A program made the position numbers and the translations under genes. From positions 4,491,818 through 4,555,817 of the forward strand of contig NC_077235.1 of NCBI RefSeq assembly GCF_027887165.1: a stretch of DNA of 64,000 bases, given 5' to 3'. The notes beneath the pieces were generated by a model. The model had not been told where the DNA came from, ran no database searches, and worked only from the letters and a program-made list of their open reading frames with translations. Origin of the DNA: Monodelphis domestica. Taxonomy: Eukaryota > Chordata > Mammalia > Didelphimorphia > Didelphidae. Shown one piece after another: positions 23,701 through 31,004 of the stretch. Within the stretch, counting starts at the first letter, position 1; each line of letters starts with the position of its first letter.

Positions 23701-26700
23701 TTACAATCTTTCTCCATTTAGGGGCTTTCCTAGGAAGTCCCTTGGCTCCTCTCACCCCTTTACCCTCACCTGAAGTTGTTGGACCAGCTTCCATCTTTCT
23801 GGTCCTGGTGAAGTGTCTGGAAGGGAGAGCTGATTGATTCCCCCTGGGTGAGGGAATGAGATGAGAGTAACTTGTCAACTCTCCTGAGACTACTGTCATC
23901 AGTGGCCACATCAAGTAGGTAGGTATTCCTTTAGCTCTAATAAGCAATGATTTTCCTTTGCCAAATCCTTTCTATTTTAACATCTCAACCAAGTATCTGT
24001 GCTCAAATGACTCAGAAGATTCCAGACAATGAGCCTGGGAGATCCTGATGACATCACATAATTCTACCTGTAAAACGGGCCCCCAAAGTTTCAAATGTAC
24101 CATGTAACCTTCATAGGCCAACCTTTTCCTGACCATGGAGGAAGATTCATCCCTTCATGTTCAAGTGCAGAAAGAGTGTGCTGAACAAGAGGAAGAAGGG
24201 AAAAGAGAAGGAAGATAATGAAGAGAGGGCCTGAGCCTCTTGTTGTAGGATACCCATACATGATGCTCTCTCTCCTAACAGGAGGCCTACTCATACGGAA
24301 CAGGCCTAAACACCAGGATACCACCCTTCTATTAAAGTAGCTTGAGATCCCAGCAGAGACTGTTGGCTGCTATCTCACACCGTAGATGGCTTTTGAGCTT
24401 GCAGTCACAAGATAACTCTGAAGTCTTTGTGACACAACCTACAAGAATACAAGTCTCTCCCTCCTGAACTGAAACAGCTGATTTCTCTTTTGAAACCTCA
24501 GTACAACAATTTAGATTCATTCCTACTAGGTTTCATTCAGTTAGGCTTATATTTTCACCCAGCCCTGGCTAGTGGGCTTTTTTGTGTTCTGATTTAGCCA
24601 CCTAATTCTTTTTTTAAAACCCTTCCCTTCCGTCTTGGAATCAATACTGTGTATTGGCTCCAAGGCAGAAGAGTGGTCAGGGCTAGGCAATGGGAATTAA
24701 GTGACTTGCCCAGGGTCACACAACTGGGAAGTGTCTGAGGCCAGATTGGAACCCAGGACCTTCCATCTCCTGGCTCTCAATCCACTGAGCCACCCAGCTG
24801 CCCCCTCAGCCACCTAATTCTTGATAGCTGTCCCTCTCATCTTGCTATATCACCTGCCAGTGGGACCACCATGCCTTTCATTCCTTCTTGCATTGATAAA
24901 ACTATCCAACAGAGAAGGGCTGAGGCCAGAGCTCTGGAGCACTAAACTCAAGGCTAGCAAGGCTGCTGATCAACCCTAGTTACTCAACCAGCTCCCAGGC
25001 CATCTAACTGAACTGTCAAGCATGAATCTATCTTTCCATCTTTTCCACAAGGCTGTCATAAGAGCCTCTTGTTGGGATCCAGATGTGTTATGGCTAGAGA
25101 AAGAAAGTCTAAATAACCCTGTTGGGGGGAAAAATAAGGAGAGGAAGTTAGCATGGCATGAAAACAGAGGGGATGGATGGACTTCTAGGATTCCTGGCAA
25201 CTCTAAATTCTATGACTCCTGATTTATTCTTTATAAAATCATACCAGTTGTCTTCAGTGGTAACTGAGAGAACATTGGGATAAGGAAGACACAGTCAGAG
25301 AGAATGAGATTCCGGAATTTCTTCTTTTAGTGGCATTTGGGCAATGTCCTTCAATATGAAGAAATGTAAATGACATGGAATACCCACCTAGAGCAAGAGA
25401 CAAGATTCCCAGTACTGCAAATCATTACCTGACAGTCTTGGAGGCCTGAAGATTTGGCTTCTAGTCCTACCTGTGACTCCTAAAAACTAGCTTTATGACC
25501 CTGAATAAATCATGGAACCTCTCACTGCCCCCAGGCAACTCTTTAAGATTAGAAATTTTTGCATGGGGTAGAGAGTTTCCTCACTACTTTCCTCCTCAAT
25601 GTAATCACAGGTTCATAGCACCCCCATTATTACAAACCCCTCCACCAAAAAAGGACTCAGTAGAGAAAGCAAAGATGTCAATATATATTGACACAATCAA
25701 TATATAATCTGGCTCCTAGGCAGTGTGGTAGACAGAGCCTGGAGTCAGGAGGCTGAGTTCAAATCCAGCCTCAGACACTAGGCAAGTCACTTTAACCTCT
25801 GTCTGCCTCAAGGGACTCATCTGTAAAACAGAGGATAATAATAACCCCTACCTCTCAGGGTTTTCATAAAGACCAAATGAGATAATATTTGTGAAGCACT
25901 TAGTACCTAGTTAAGCCCTTAATAAATGCTTGTTTCCTTTTCCTCTTGAGTTGGTCTGCCTACTATGTTTTTCTCCACTCCAATCCAGCTTCCATTCAGC
26001 TGAGAAAATTATCTTCCTATAGCATAGGTGTGATCATGTCACCCCTCTGCTCAGTCAAGTCCAGTAGTTCTCAATCCTCTCTAGGATCAAATATAAAATC
26101 CTATTTTGGTGTTCAAAGTCTTTATCATCTAGTCCCCTTCTATTTCCAGGTTCTTACACTTTACTCCTCAACACTCTACTCTTCAATCCAGTAACACTGA
26201 CATGGCTATTTCAAGAACAATATTCCCTCAGCTCTGGGTCCTGGGTACTTTTTCTGTCTGTCCTCCATGTCTAGAACCCTCTTCCTCCTCATCTCCTCCC
26301 TTTGGTTTCTCTGTCTTCCAAGTCCAGTTAAAATTCTATCTTTGCCAGGAAGCCTTCTCCAAACCCCCTTCATTCTAGTGTCTTCCCTCTGCTAATTATT
26401 TCCTATTTACTGTGTATATAGCTTGTTTGTCTGTTTATTTGTTGTTTCCCTCCATTAGACTGTAAGCCCCTTGAGGGCAGGGGCTGTCTTTTTCCTCTTT
26501 TTATATCTTTCAGTGCCTGAACCAAAGTAGGCATAAATGCCTACTGACTGACTGATTTGATATAACGCCAAAGACACTCCTAATTCCTACCGATCTATTC
26601 CATGATGATTCCATAAGAGCAGACTGGCAACAGGAAATTTCTGTGCCCCCATTTCCATAGCACTGTATTATTCAACATTAAGGCTGAATAACTGGAAGTT

Positions 26701-27700
26701 AGGTTCTGGATCGGCTCAAACAAGAACCTCATTGCTAAAATCTAAGAATCCAACAGAAGCTGCAAAGCATCTTTGACAAACTAATTCCTAAAGGGTCCAG
26801 GAGAGCTACTATGAAAGAGAGTTTTTAACCTGGTTCGCGGTCACCACCAACTGCCAGTAAAAAGTAGATCACAAAAGTGCACAAAATGGGCGCACAAAAT
26901 GTCTACGAGAAGAGCAAGAAAGGGAAGGGAGGGGCAAGGAGAAGAGGGAGGAGGGGAGAGGAGGAGATTTGAAGAAGGGGAAGGAAAGGATTGGCCCGGG
27001 TAGCTTTTAATATGATTTAAAGAAACAAATTACTCATTGAATAATGTGGACTCTAGGTAGCAGGTGGAGTGCTTAGGGCTCCCTAATCTGGTCTCGGATT
27101 CCAGTTTGCTTATAGAGCAGTCATTGAAATGGAAAGGAATAAACATTTATAAAGCACCAGCTCTGGGTGAGGCACTGAGATTATCACAATTTAGCACAAC
27201 TCTGGGCAAATTTCTTAACTTGTTTGCTCCGTTTATAAAACGGGGATAATAGAACCGACCACCCAGGACAGCCGTAAAATTTAAATACTATCGGTAAATC
27301 GCTTTGCAAATCATGCAGTGATATGATACATTATCTATATAAAATACATATTCTATTTCCCAGATTGCCTTTTATATTCTATTATTTTGTCATTACATTC
27401 TCTCCCCAATTCACTAATAAATATTCTCTTATTTTCCCGCCTCCCACGGCGTGGGGGGGGGGAAGGGAAGCTGAACGAAACCGTGCAGGGCCAGGGTATT
27501 TGGAAAGGAAATTAGTAGCAAACTGTTGCTCTCCCAAAGTCTACGGCCGCTTCGCTCCCAGGGAATTTACCTGGATCTCGATGTCTCTAGGACCTGCGGC
27601 TTTCTCTGTGCAATTGATATGTCAACCAACCGCACCCCACGAGCACCAGCCACCTCGAGGTTCTCCCTCCTACAGTTTGCGTGGGTAGGCTGCACACTGC
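2712..27700 (-). CDS. Speedy/RINGO-family CDK activator-like gene, 7 exons (6 coding)
   Basis: Speedy/RINGO proteins bind and activate CDK1/2 without cyclin homology. Six minus-strand coding exons (23794-23770, 18380-18201, 17728-17670, 4069-3984, 3058-2878, 2777-2712) join in phase into 198 codons with no stop. Residues 64-88 ([17 protein letters not shown]... to NK) align to the family segment NRLLEDPVIKxFLxxD...DK. Residues 89-120 ([10 protein letters not shown]...SLYTA) align to YLLAMVFAYFSRA...ALYLA. Residues 137-143 (VLLGENW) align to ALGKNW, and 173-177 (DVCQE) to CCEE. Residues 9-50 match the basic/acidic N-terminal stretch of Speedy E proteins (KKR, SDSEE, W-x-K-M-K). Every junction is GT-AG and every phase agrees (1,1,0,2,0). 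Odd points: conserved RINGO residues such as the YF-x-RA arginine are changed, and intron 4 (13.6 kb) is L1-filled. Seen: exons, phases, splice sites. Known: family fold. Inferred: an intact but fast-evolving gene, possibly testis or meiotic. Alignment is from memory. Confidence 0.83.
2836..3058 (-). CDS. Speedy-like gene, coding exon 6 (end of RINGO domain)
   Basis: Acceptor CTTTTCCCTTGGACAG ends at 3059. The exon base at 3058 completes the Leu codon begun in exon 5. Sixty codons follow, opening with YTAGRMN and containing VLLGENW and MKQDVCQE. The spacing from YTA to GENW (26 residues) is identical to YLA to GKNW in human SPDYA. Two ends are possible: a donor GAG|GTCAGT after 2878 leading to exon 7, or read-through for 13 codons to the TAA at 2836-2838. 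Confidence 0.82.
3455..3560 (+). repeat. CORE/tRNA-type SINE fragment
   Basis: The stretch contains the characteristic order of a mammalian CORE-SINE head: a short tRNA-like part (TGCTGGCCTTGGAGGCAG) followed by GGTCAAATCCTGCCTT. It is diverged and truncated. The rest of intron 5 (3059-3983) shows no gene, only weakly repetitive DNA. Confidence 0.45.
3984..4069 (-). CDS. Speedy-like gene, coding exon 5 (central RINGO helix region)
   Basis: An 86-nt exon between the acceptor TCTCTGCTTTACCTAG (a good polypyrimidine tract with TCCTAAC as likely branch site near 4100) and the donor TTT|GTAAGTATC. It encodes [10 protein letters not shown], then LGLHEESY, then DFSLSL, which matches the family core YLLAMVxxYFxRAGL...FFLAL in length and pattern. 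It begins in phase 0 after the Asn-Lys that ends exon 4. An L1 5' end lies only about 70 bp upstream of its acceptor. Confidence 0.83.
4139..9505 (+). mobile_element. L1 LINE, near full length with 5'UTR, ORF1 and damaged ORF2
   Basis: The 5' end (GGCGGAGTCAAGATGGTGGT) is the usual marsupial L1 start. ORF1 runs from about 4820 ([11 protein letters not shown]) to about 5880 with breaks. It has a coiled coil at 5040-5200 and the RRM/CTD core at 5350-5880 ([16 protein letters not shown]). Most of the ORF2 endonuclease is deleted (about 6000-6100). Reverse transcriptase is at 6618-7662, including [12 protein letters not shown] at 7423-7455. The C-terminal domain with the zinc-knuckle-like [16 protein letters not shown] is at 8129-8971. 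The 3'UTR has a G-rich tract (9399-9425) and the A-rich end is near 9500. Several stops make it inactive. It lies antisense inside intron 4 of the Speedy-like gene. Confidence 0.92.
5099..5182 (+). repeat. Four 21-bp repeats encoding coiled-coil heptads in L1 ORF1
   Basis: Four direct copies of a 21-bp unit (type GAGGCAAAGGAGATGAAAGA) encode the heptad E-A/V-K-x-M-K/R-D. Each unit adds exactly one heptad pair position to the ORF1p trimer coiled coil, so the reading frame and heptad register are kept. Confidence 0.85.
9506..11193 (+). mobile_element. L1 LINE (host copy), 5' part
   Basis: The ORF1-ORF2 spacer (9506-10100) is followed by a damaged ORF2 endonuclease start (TLNVNGMN at 10155, then NMYAPNG at 10281 after an internal loss), the end of the endonuclease domain ([14 protein letters not shown], 10365-10410; SDHKAV near 10625) and the linker up to 11193. 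It is interrupted at 11193/11194 by a younger L1 and resumes at 13851. Confidence 0.88.
11194..13850 (+). mobile_element. Young 5'-truncated L1 nested in an older L1
   Basis: The host L1 word AAAAACTATTATGCCC occurs at 11178-11193 and again at 13851-13866, exactly flanking this copy. That is a 16-bp target-site duplication. The insert starts in ORF2 ([17 protein letters not shown]) and ends with a G-rich 3'UTR tract and an A tail. Its ORF2 part is uninterrupted to the stop at 13507-13509. RT motifs include [13 protein letters not shown] and [10 protein letters not shown], and the C-terminal [19 protein letters not shown] is present. About 2.66 kb. The open frame continues upstream into the host L1 for about 22 codons by chance. 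Confidence 0.93.
13851..17055 (+). mobile_element. L1 LINE (host copy), 3' part
   Basis: Continuation of the copy starting at 9506. It runs from the thumb-side ORF2 linker ([24 protein letters not shown]) through RT (14617-15210, where the FADD aspartate box reads [10 protein letters not shown]), the C-terminal domain and a G-rich 3'UTR (16966-16990) to the tail near 17055. ORF2 is broken in several places. The Ala to Val change in the YxDD-type box marks it as non-functional. A SINE interrupts it at 14269-14479. Confidence 0.9.
14269..14479 (+). mobile_element. WSINE1/WALLSI-type SINE inside L1
   Basis: tRNA-derived head (GGGGCAGCTGGGTAGCTCAG), B box region AGGTTCAAATCTGGC and the typical 3' part GCCAATACACAGTATTGATT, then an A/T tail. 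The L1 word AAAGACT(T/C)CAG is duplicated on both sides (14258-14268 and 14480-14490). Confidence 0.93.
17211..17411 (+). mobile_element. WSINE1/WALLSI-type SINE
   Basis: Complete element with A and B boxes, the CCAATACACAGTATTGACT block and an A tail. A perfect 17-bp target duplication AAAAAGCAAAGGTTTGG lies at 17194-17210 and 17412-17428, so it is a recent insertion. Confidence 0.95.
17670..17728 (-). CDS. Speedy-like gene, coding exon 4
   Basis: A 59-nt exon between the strong acceptor TTTTTCTTCCCCAG and the near-consensus donor AAG|GTAAGTATAG. It completes a Lys codon and encodes [20 protein letters not shown], the best-conserved match in the gene (EDPVIKxFLxxD...DK in Speedy C/E). Intron 4 below it runs 13.6 kb to exon 5. 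Confidence 0.85.
18201..18380 (-). CDS. Speedy-like gene, coding exon 3
   Basis: A 180-nt exon from acceptor CTTCCTATAG to donor CTGA|GTGAGTG. It encodes [16 protein letters not shown], a lysine run, [16 protein letters not shown] and [12 protein letters not shown]. The acidic serine block after a basic start and the Trp-x-Lys-Met-Lys stretch resemble the N-terminal half of Speedy E proteins. Reading on past the donor gives a stop at 18085, so an unspliced message would end early. Confidence 0.8.
18566..18747. mobile_element. hAT-like DNA transposon relic (short, non-autonomous)
   Basis: The ends CTAGGGATCTCAAACC and (reverse complement of the right end) TAGCGCTCCTTAACCC form an imperfect inverted repeat. 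Flanking octamers GGTTAAAG and GACTAAAG agree at 6 of 8 positions, consistent with an old 8-bp hAT duplication. The internal text CTTTTGCTGTCATGTGAACCCC recalls MER5-like hAT elements. Confidence 0.4.
18748..20190 (+). repeat. Intron sequence ending in an old LINE-like fragment
   Basis: 18748-19790 shows no gene or clear repeat. 19790-20190 is collinear with the L1 ORF2 3' region seen elsewhere in the window (a tract like CTTTGACCCAG, GTAGCAAAAACAATTGGAA, then ATTGGAATATGGTTGAATAA) but is far more diverged, so it is probably an ancient L1/HAL1-type fragment. Confidence 0.45.
20918..21117 (+). mobile_element. WSINE1/WALLSI-type SINE
   Basis: Full-length element with an A tail. A perfect 16-bp target duplication AAAAAGTCTCCACAGC lies at 20902-20917 and 21118-21133. 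Nearly identical to the copy at 17211. Confidence 0.95.
21699..21962 (+). pseudogene. 7SL RNA (signal recognition particle RNA) pseudogene
   Basis: The left end GCCGGGTGTCATAGCACATG matches the 7SL 5' domain (GCCGGGCGCGGTGGCGCGTG). It is followed in order by GATCACTTGCGCTCAGGAGT, CAGGCTGCCTAAATGAGAGG (S-domain CAGGTTGCCTAAGGAGGGG), TGAACCAGCACAGG, a GGAACAGGT block, and the 3' CCAGCCTGGGCAAGAGAGG, then a T/A-rich tail. The S domain is present, so this is 7SL itself and not an Alu-like SINE. Many substitutions and small indels: not functional. Intronic to the Speedy-like gene. Confidence 0.85.
22400..23160. other. Unclassified intron DNA with hairpin and LTR-like text
   Basis: No ORF of interest. 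The 16-mer TGCCCCCTAATTGGCT (inverted CCAAT core) occurs at 22408-22423 and 22872-22887. The stretch 22850-23160 has an AATAAA (about 23104) preceded by a pyrimidine-rich run, in the style of a retroviral LTR, but no matching ends or target duplication could be placed. Confidence 0.25.
22576..22646. repeat. 20-bp perfect inverted repeat (hairpin)
   Basis: TTGGAAGACCAGCATGTTAA at 22576-22595 is exactly reverse-complemented at 22627-22646, leaving a 31-nt loop. The transcript of either strand would fold into a long stable stem. Confidence 0.9.
23770..23816 (-). CDS. Speedy-like gene, exon 2 with the start codon
   Basis: A 47-nt exon bounded by acceptor CTCTCCCTTCCAG and donor TTCAG|GTGAGGG. 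The first ATG in it (23794-23792) has a strong context (A at -3, G at +4) and opens MEAGPTTS. The leftover G joins TC of exon 3 to give Val and the correct frame into KKRASQ. Twenty-two nt upstream of the ATG are 5'UTR. Confidence 0.75.
23821..24610. other. Intron 1 DNA of the Speedy-like gene
   Basis: No coding exon, RNA gene or confident repeat is seen here. Short open stretches on both strands lack splice sites or family matches. Confidence 0.4.
24611..24807 (-). mobile_element. WSINE1/WALLSI-type SINE
   Basis: Minus-oriented full-length copy (T-rich end at left, CACCCAGCTGCCCC at right). Target duplication AGCCACCTAATTCTT at 24596-24610 and 24808-24822 is perfect. Confidence 0.95.
25712..25935 (+). 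repeat. Marsupial CORE-SINE (Mar1/MIR-like)
   Basis: Shows the order tRNA-like head (GTGTGGTAGACAGAGCCTGG), GAGTTCAAATCCAGCCTCAG, GGCAAGTCACTT, ATCTGTAAAACAGAGGATAA and a tail with GTGAAGCACTTAGTACC ending in AATAAATGCTTG. Moderately diverged. Confidence 0.75.
25936..26560 (+). repeat. L2-type LINE 3' end
   Basis: The text carries the known L2 3' features in order: CACCCCTCTGCTCAG, a GGATCAAATATAAAATCC segment, GCCAGGAAGCCTTCTCC, then TTAGACTGTAAGCCCCTTGA, GGGCAGGGGCTGTCTTT and a short tail. Old and non-coding. Confidence 0.75.
26561..27560. other. Gene-free DNA with a purine tract
   Basis: No gene seen. 26905-26990 is an almost pure G/A tract on the plus strand (polypurine), able to form triplex or act as a nucleosome-poor element. 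27120-27320 resembles a diverged MIR-type piece (AAAGCACCAGCTCTGGGTGAGGC order). Confidence 0.4.
27571..27700 (-). other. Non-coding first exon of the Speedy-like gene (predicted)
   Basis: On the minus strand the CpG island contains GAGATCCAG|GTAAATTCC, a good donor with exon end at 27571. No ATG occurs in the upstream exon sequence to about 27700. The 5' limit is not visible. It would splice to exon 2 at 23816. Confidence 0.5.
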
Positions 27701-28110
27701 GCCTGCGCATGGGTCTTGGGGGCGGAGCCACGTCTTCCCGCTAGAAGAGGTCCACGTGGCTGGAGCCAGGGAGGCTGGGGAAGGGCCAGAGCCTGGGAGC
27801 CAAACTGACCTCACCAAGGTAAGAAAAGGAGGGCGGAGGCAGCGGACATAACTCGGGACGTTCCCTGGGGCACAATCGCCCCCAGTTTATTAACCGGGGG
27901 CGGCCGAACCTATGGAGGCGGGGCCTCAGATTCTTTCTTCCCCGCCTCCGTACGGGGTCTGCTGTTCCACTCGAAGCGGGGCGCGCATGCGCAGGGGCTA
28001 GCTACCAGATTTGCAGGGTAGGGGGCTCAAGGTTCGCAAATGCTCCGGAGGCTGGAAGGTGGCTTCTTTTGCCTGGGAAAGGAAGCTTGGCTGGAGGTTG
28101 GGGCTTTCCT
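27600..28110. promoter_or_regulatory. CpG island, probable bidirectional promoter
   Basis: Dense CpG with two NRF1-type sites (CTGCGCCTGCGCATGG near 27697-27712 and the palindrome GCGCATGCGC at 27983-27992), a CACGTG-like E-box pair (CCACGTCTTC, TCCACGTGGC) and GGGCGG boxes. Divergent splice donors flank it: minus strand at 27571/27570 and plus strand at 27818/27819 (CACCAAG|GTAAGAAAA). No TATA box, as expected for a CpG promoter. Confidence 0.65.
27740..27818 (+). other. Predicted plus-strand first exon from the shared promoter
   Basis: The segment ends in the consensus donor AAG|GTAAGA. No downstream coding exon of a plus-strand gene could be found before APEX2 at 41.25 kb, which has its own CpG promoter, so a divergent non-coding transcript is the simplest reading. 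The 5' limit is a guess. Confidence 0.4.
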
Positions 28111-29330
28111 CTCCCTTTCCGGGCCCACCTACCTCACAAAGTGAGGCACGCATGCAAGAGAGCCTGTACAGCAAAAGACATGCTGGCAACAGTGCCAGGG
28201 GTTGTTGGGAGGGAGAGCCGTGTGCCATGGTGGATAAGGTACGGTCCAGAGTCGAGAAGAATTTAGCCACCAGGCTCTGTGCTTCATTGGGAGGGGGAGG
28301 AGTGGGGCACCTCATGAGCTTCCCTTCCCCTCCCTCTTTCGGAGCCTGCTTTCCAGCCTAAAGCATGGCATTCTAGGCCAGAGCATGCCAGCGGCCATCT
28401 TTCTGGGAGAGAGGGAGAAGAGCTGCACAAAGTCTGGCTGCAGCGGCAGGAGCAAAGATAAGAGAAGGTCAAGGCAAAAGCAGTTGTACCAGGACTGCCT
28501 CTTTCTGGTTGTCTGGCCATCCCTTGGGGCCGGGAGGAAGCAGACACCAGCTAACTGCAGCCAGGGGTATGGGGGCAGGGAGGAGAAGAGTGCACAGGGG
28601 TTGAGGAGACGATGCAGAACTGGCAGGGGGGGGGGGTTATTCTCATGATGCTCTGTGGAGTACACCTGTGTTGTACTTCCTAGCAGGGGCAGGCCCGACT
28701 ACAGTTAGGAGGGGAACCAACACAGCAGAGGTGAGTGGTCCTCCCAGTAGATGAGCTGAGGTGGCAACCCCAGGAAACTAGGGGGGCTGGTGAAGGCTGA
28801 GGTGGCCACCCACTCCCACCAGCAGGATCCACTTGGTGGGGGGCAGGGGGGGGTGGGGGGGGACGACTGTGTAGCCGGGGAGGAAGCATGGTCCCCTTTA
28901 GCTGTTGACTGAAGTGGGGGCCATTTTGACTGGAAAGAGGGGAGAGAGTTGACTCTCACCCCAGAGCAGGAACTCAAGCCTCCTAGGCCTCAAAGGGTGC
29001 CATGTTATCCAGAAGAAGAAAGGGGTAGGGGCCTCAGGTATATAACTGTGTATCTGATGGCTTCTGGTCCTCCCTCATAGCCTCAGAGAATGAGGACTTA
29101 GAAGTGAGAGAAAGGAGGCCTGAAGCAAGGCCTGGGTGGGTTGGGATGGGAGGGCCTGGAGAAGAGCTCAAGGGCAAACCAGGGCTTCTGACCAAGACCA
29201 AACTAAGCCCCAGAGTTGCTATCTATCCAGACCTGGAGATCTTGGGAAGAGTTTCTAGAATGAGATTCTGGGCTTCAGCCAGGGAAGAGGGGACTCCATT
29301 CAGGAAAAGAGCCAGCTCCCTTGAGGAGGC
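28111..29330. other. G-rich shore of the CpG island
   Basis: Long G runs (28627-28636, 28838-28861) with quadruplex potential. Open stretches on both strands have base composition of CpG-island shadow, no family match and no splice-site support. Confidence 0.4.
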
Positions 29331-30150
29331 AGTCATTGAACAGGTACTTATCACTAATCAAGTACCCATAGCAGACCAAAAGTTCCTACCCTCGAGGAGT
29401 TTTACAATCCAACTGGAAATGTGTCTGTTCACAGGAAACAGAAAAATGAATTCAAGAGAATTTGACTAGCTGGGAGGGAAGAGGGGACAAGAAAAGCTTG
29501 TAAAATATGACTCTCATGCTTGAAGGAAAACAGGATTTTTAAAAATTGGAGGTGAAAGAGGGAGGTAGTTCAGGCAGTTGGAAGAGCCACTGCAAGAGTA
29601 CAGAAAGGAGGAATGGAGTGAGGGGCTTTACATGTTAAAAAGGAATTTAGATTTTTTTCTGAAGGCTTATATTTGATTTTTATACATAATTGTTTATGGT
29701 TGTTTAGTTCAGACATGAAGTAACTTGGTGGCATCATTTGGGGTATTCTTGGCAAAGTTATTGGAATGGTTGGCCATTTCCTTCTCCGGCTCATTTTACA
29801 GATGAGGACACCAAGGCCAACCGGGTGATGTGACCTGCCCAGGATCTGAACTAGTCTGGGTCTCAGGCTGTATCTGAACTGAGAAAGATGAGTCTTCCTG
29901 ACTCCAGACCCAGCACATTTATTTAAATTTTTATATCTAAAAGTGATAGGAATTTAACAGAGGAATGTCATCATCAGACTTGACCTGGGGAAATCAATCC
30001 ATGTTGTAGGATGGCTTGGAGTAGAATGAAACTTGGACGAGTTAAGAGATTATCGAATTAGCTAATAGCTAAGAGGGCCTTTTCTAGGGTGGTAATTGTG
30101 TGAATAAAGATAGGGGGACAGATTTGAGAGATATTGTAGAATTAGACTTA
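29331..30150 (+). repeat. Medium-copy mammalian/marsupial repeat, copy 1, split by SINE
   Basis: Text of the type CTACCCTCGAGGAGTTTTACA, then GGAATGGAGTGAGGGGCTTT and TTAACAGAGGAATGTCATCA recurs in the same order in other blocks of this window (36254, 37829, 45480, 52850, 61330). I cannot name the family. A CORE-SINE at 29685-29926 interrupts it. Confidence 0.5.
29685..29926 (+). mobile_element. Marsupial CORE-SINE (TTGTT...CCATTTGGGG type)
   Basis: Contains GTTGTTTAGTTCAGACATGA, GGGGTATTCTTGGCAAAG, GGTTGGCCATTTCCTTCTCC, TTTACAGATGAGGACACCAA and TCTTCCTGACTCCAGACC in the usual order. Flanked by ATTTTTATA at 29676-29684 and 29927-29935. Confidence 0.8.
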
Positions 30151-31004
30151 GGAGAATCTGGGTGATCCCACACCCTGTGTTGTATATTGTAATTATGTTT
30201 GCCCTGGCCAAGGTAAGTAAAAATGGAGTCAAGAGAAAGTTAGAAAGAAAGGAGACTGAGGTTTGGGACACTGTAGGATGATTTGGGGAGGGGACTGACA
30301 CCTCAGGAGAGGAGGAGGGACTTGGAGGGGAAGACTGAGGAATGGAAGGGCCTGAAGATGCACTACACCCCCTTTATGTTTCTTGCTTAAAGAACTGGAT
30401 TGTAGGGAAAATAACTGATAAATAAGCCATAAAGTGGTGGAAAAACTAAAACAAAATTACGTTCCCTCATAACTAGGCTTCTGGAAGAGCAGACTGAGCA
30501 AAGAACTTTCCCCAGGGAAGATTTTCTCTCTTTTTTTGATAAGTTGTGTTTTCCTGTGCATATTCACAAATCTTATATAAGTAATTTCAGTTCCAGTGGT
30601 TTGGAGTTCAGCAAGGGGGCCCACTGACCTGGAGGATTTCAGGATTTACTTATGATTATAATGTTCAAGTGCCATCTTTGAAGCAGAGCCTTTCCTGATT
30701 ATCCCATAGGTGTCAGATTTTCCTCCTTATTATCAAGTATATTCTGTACTTAACCTACTGGAAACTCCACTCCACTCTCCAGAAGATTGTTAACTTCTTG
30801 AGTTCAGTAACTTTTAATCACTTGCTTTGTTTGTATCCTCCTTGCCAACTTAGTATATTGCTTTGTACATAGCAGGAATATTTTCTATCCCAACTAAACA
30901 GACACAGTTCTCCAAACCACATAGGTATTTAAGAAATATTTATAGATTTGATAAGAAAGTATCCCATTCCTCATTGTTTGAGGTTCTAATCATTCCATAG
31001 AAAC

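Noticed and set aside
23564-23947. A 127-codon minus-strand frame as a single exon
   Set aside because: Only the 47-nt piece between the acceptor at 23817 and the donor at 23769 fits the Speedy-like gene in phase. The rest reads through introns.
28011-29469. Several 90-120 codon open frames on both strands near the CpG island
   Set aside because: GC-rich, overlapping on opposite strands, no family resemblance and no splice-site logic. They are composition shadows, and the last one runs into a repeat.
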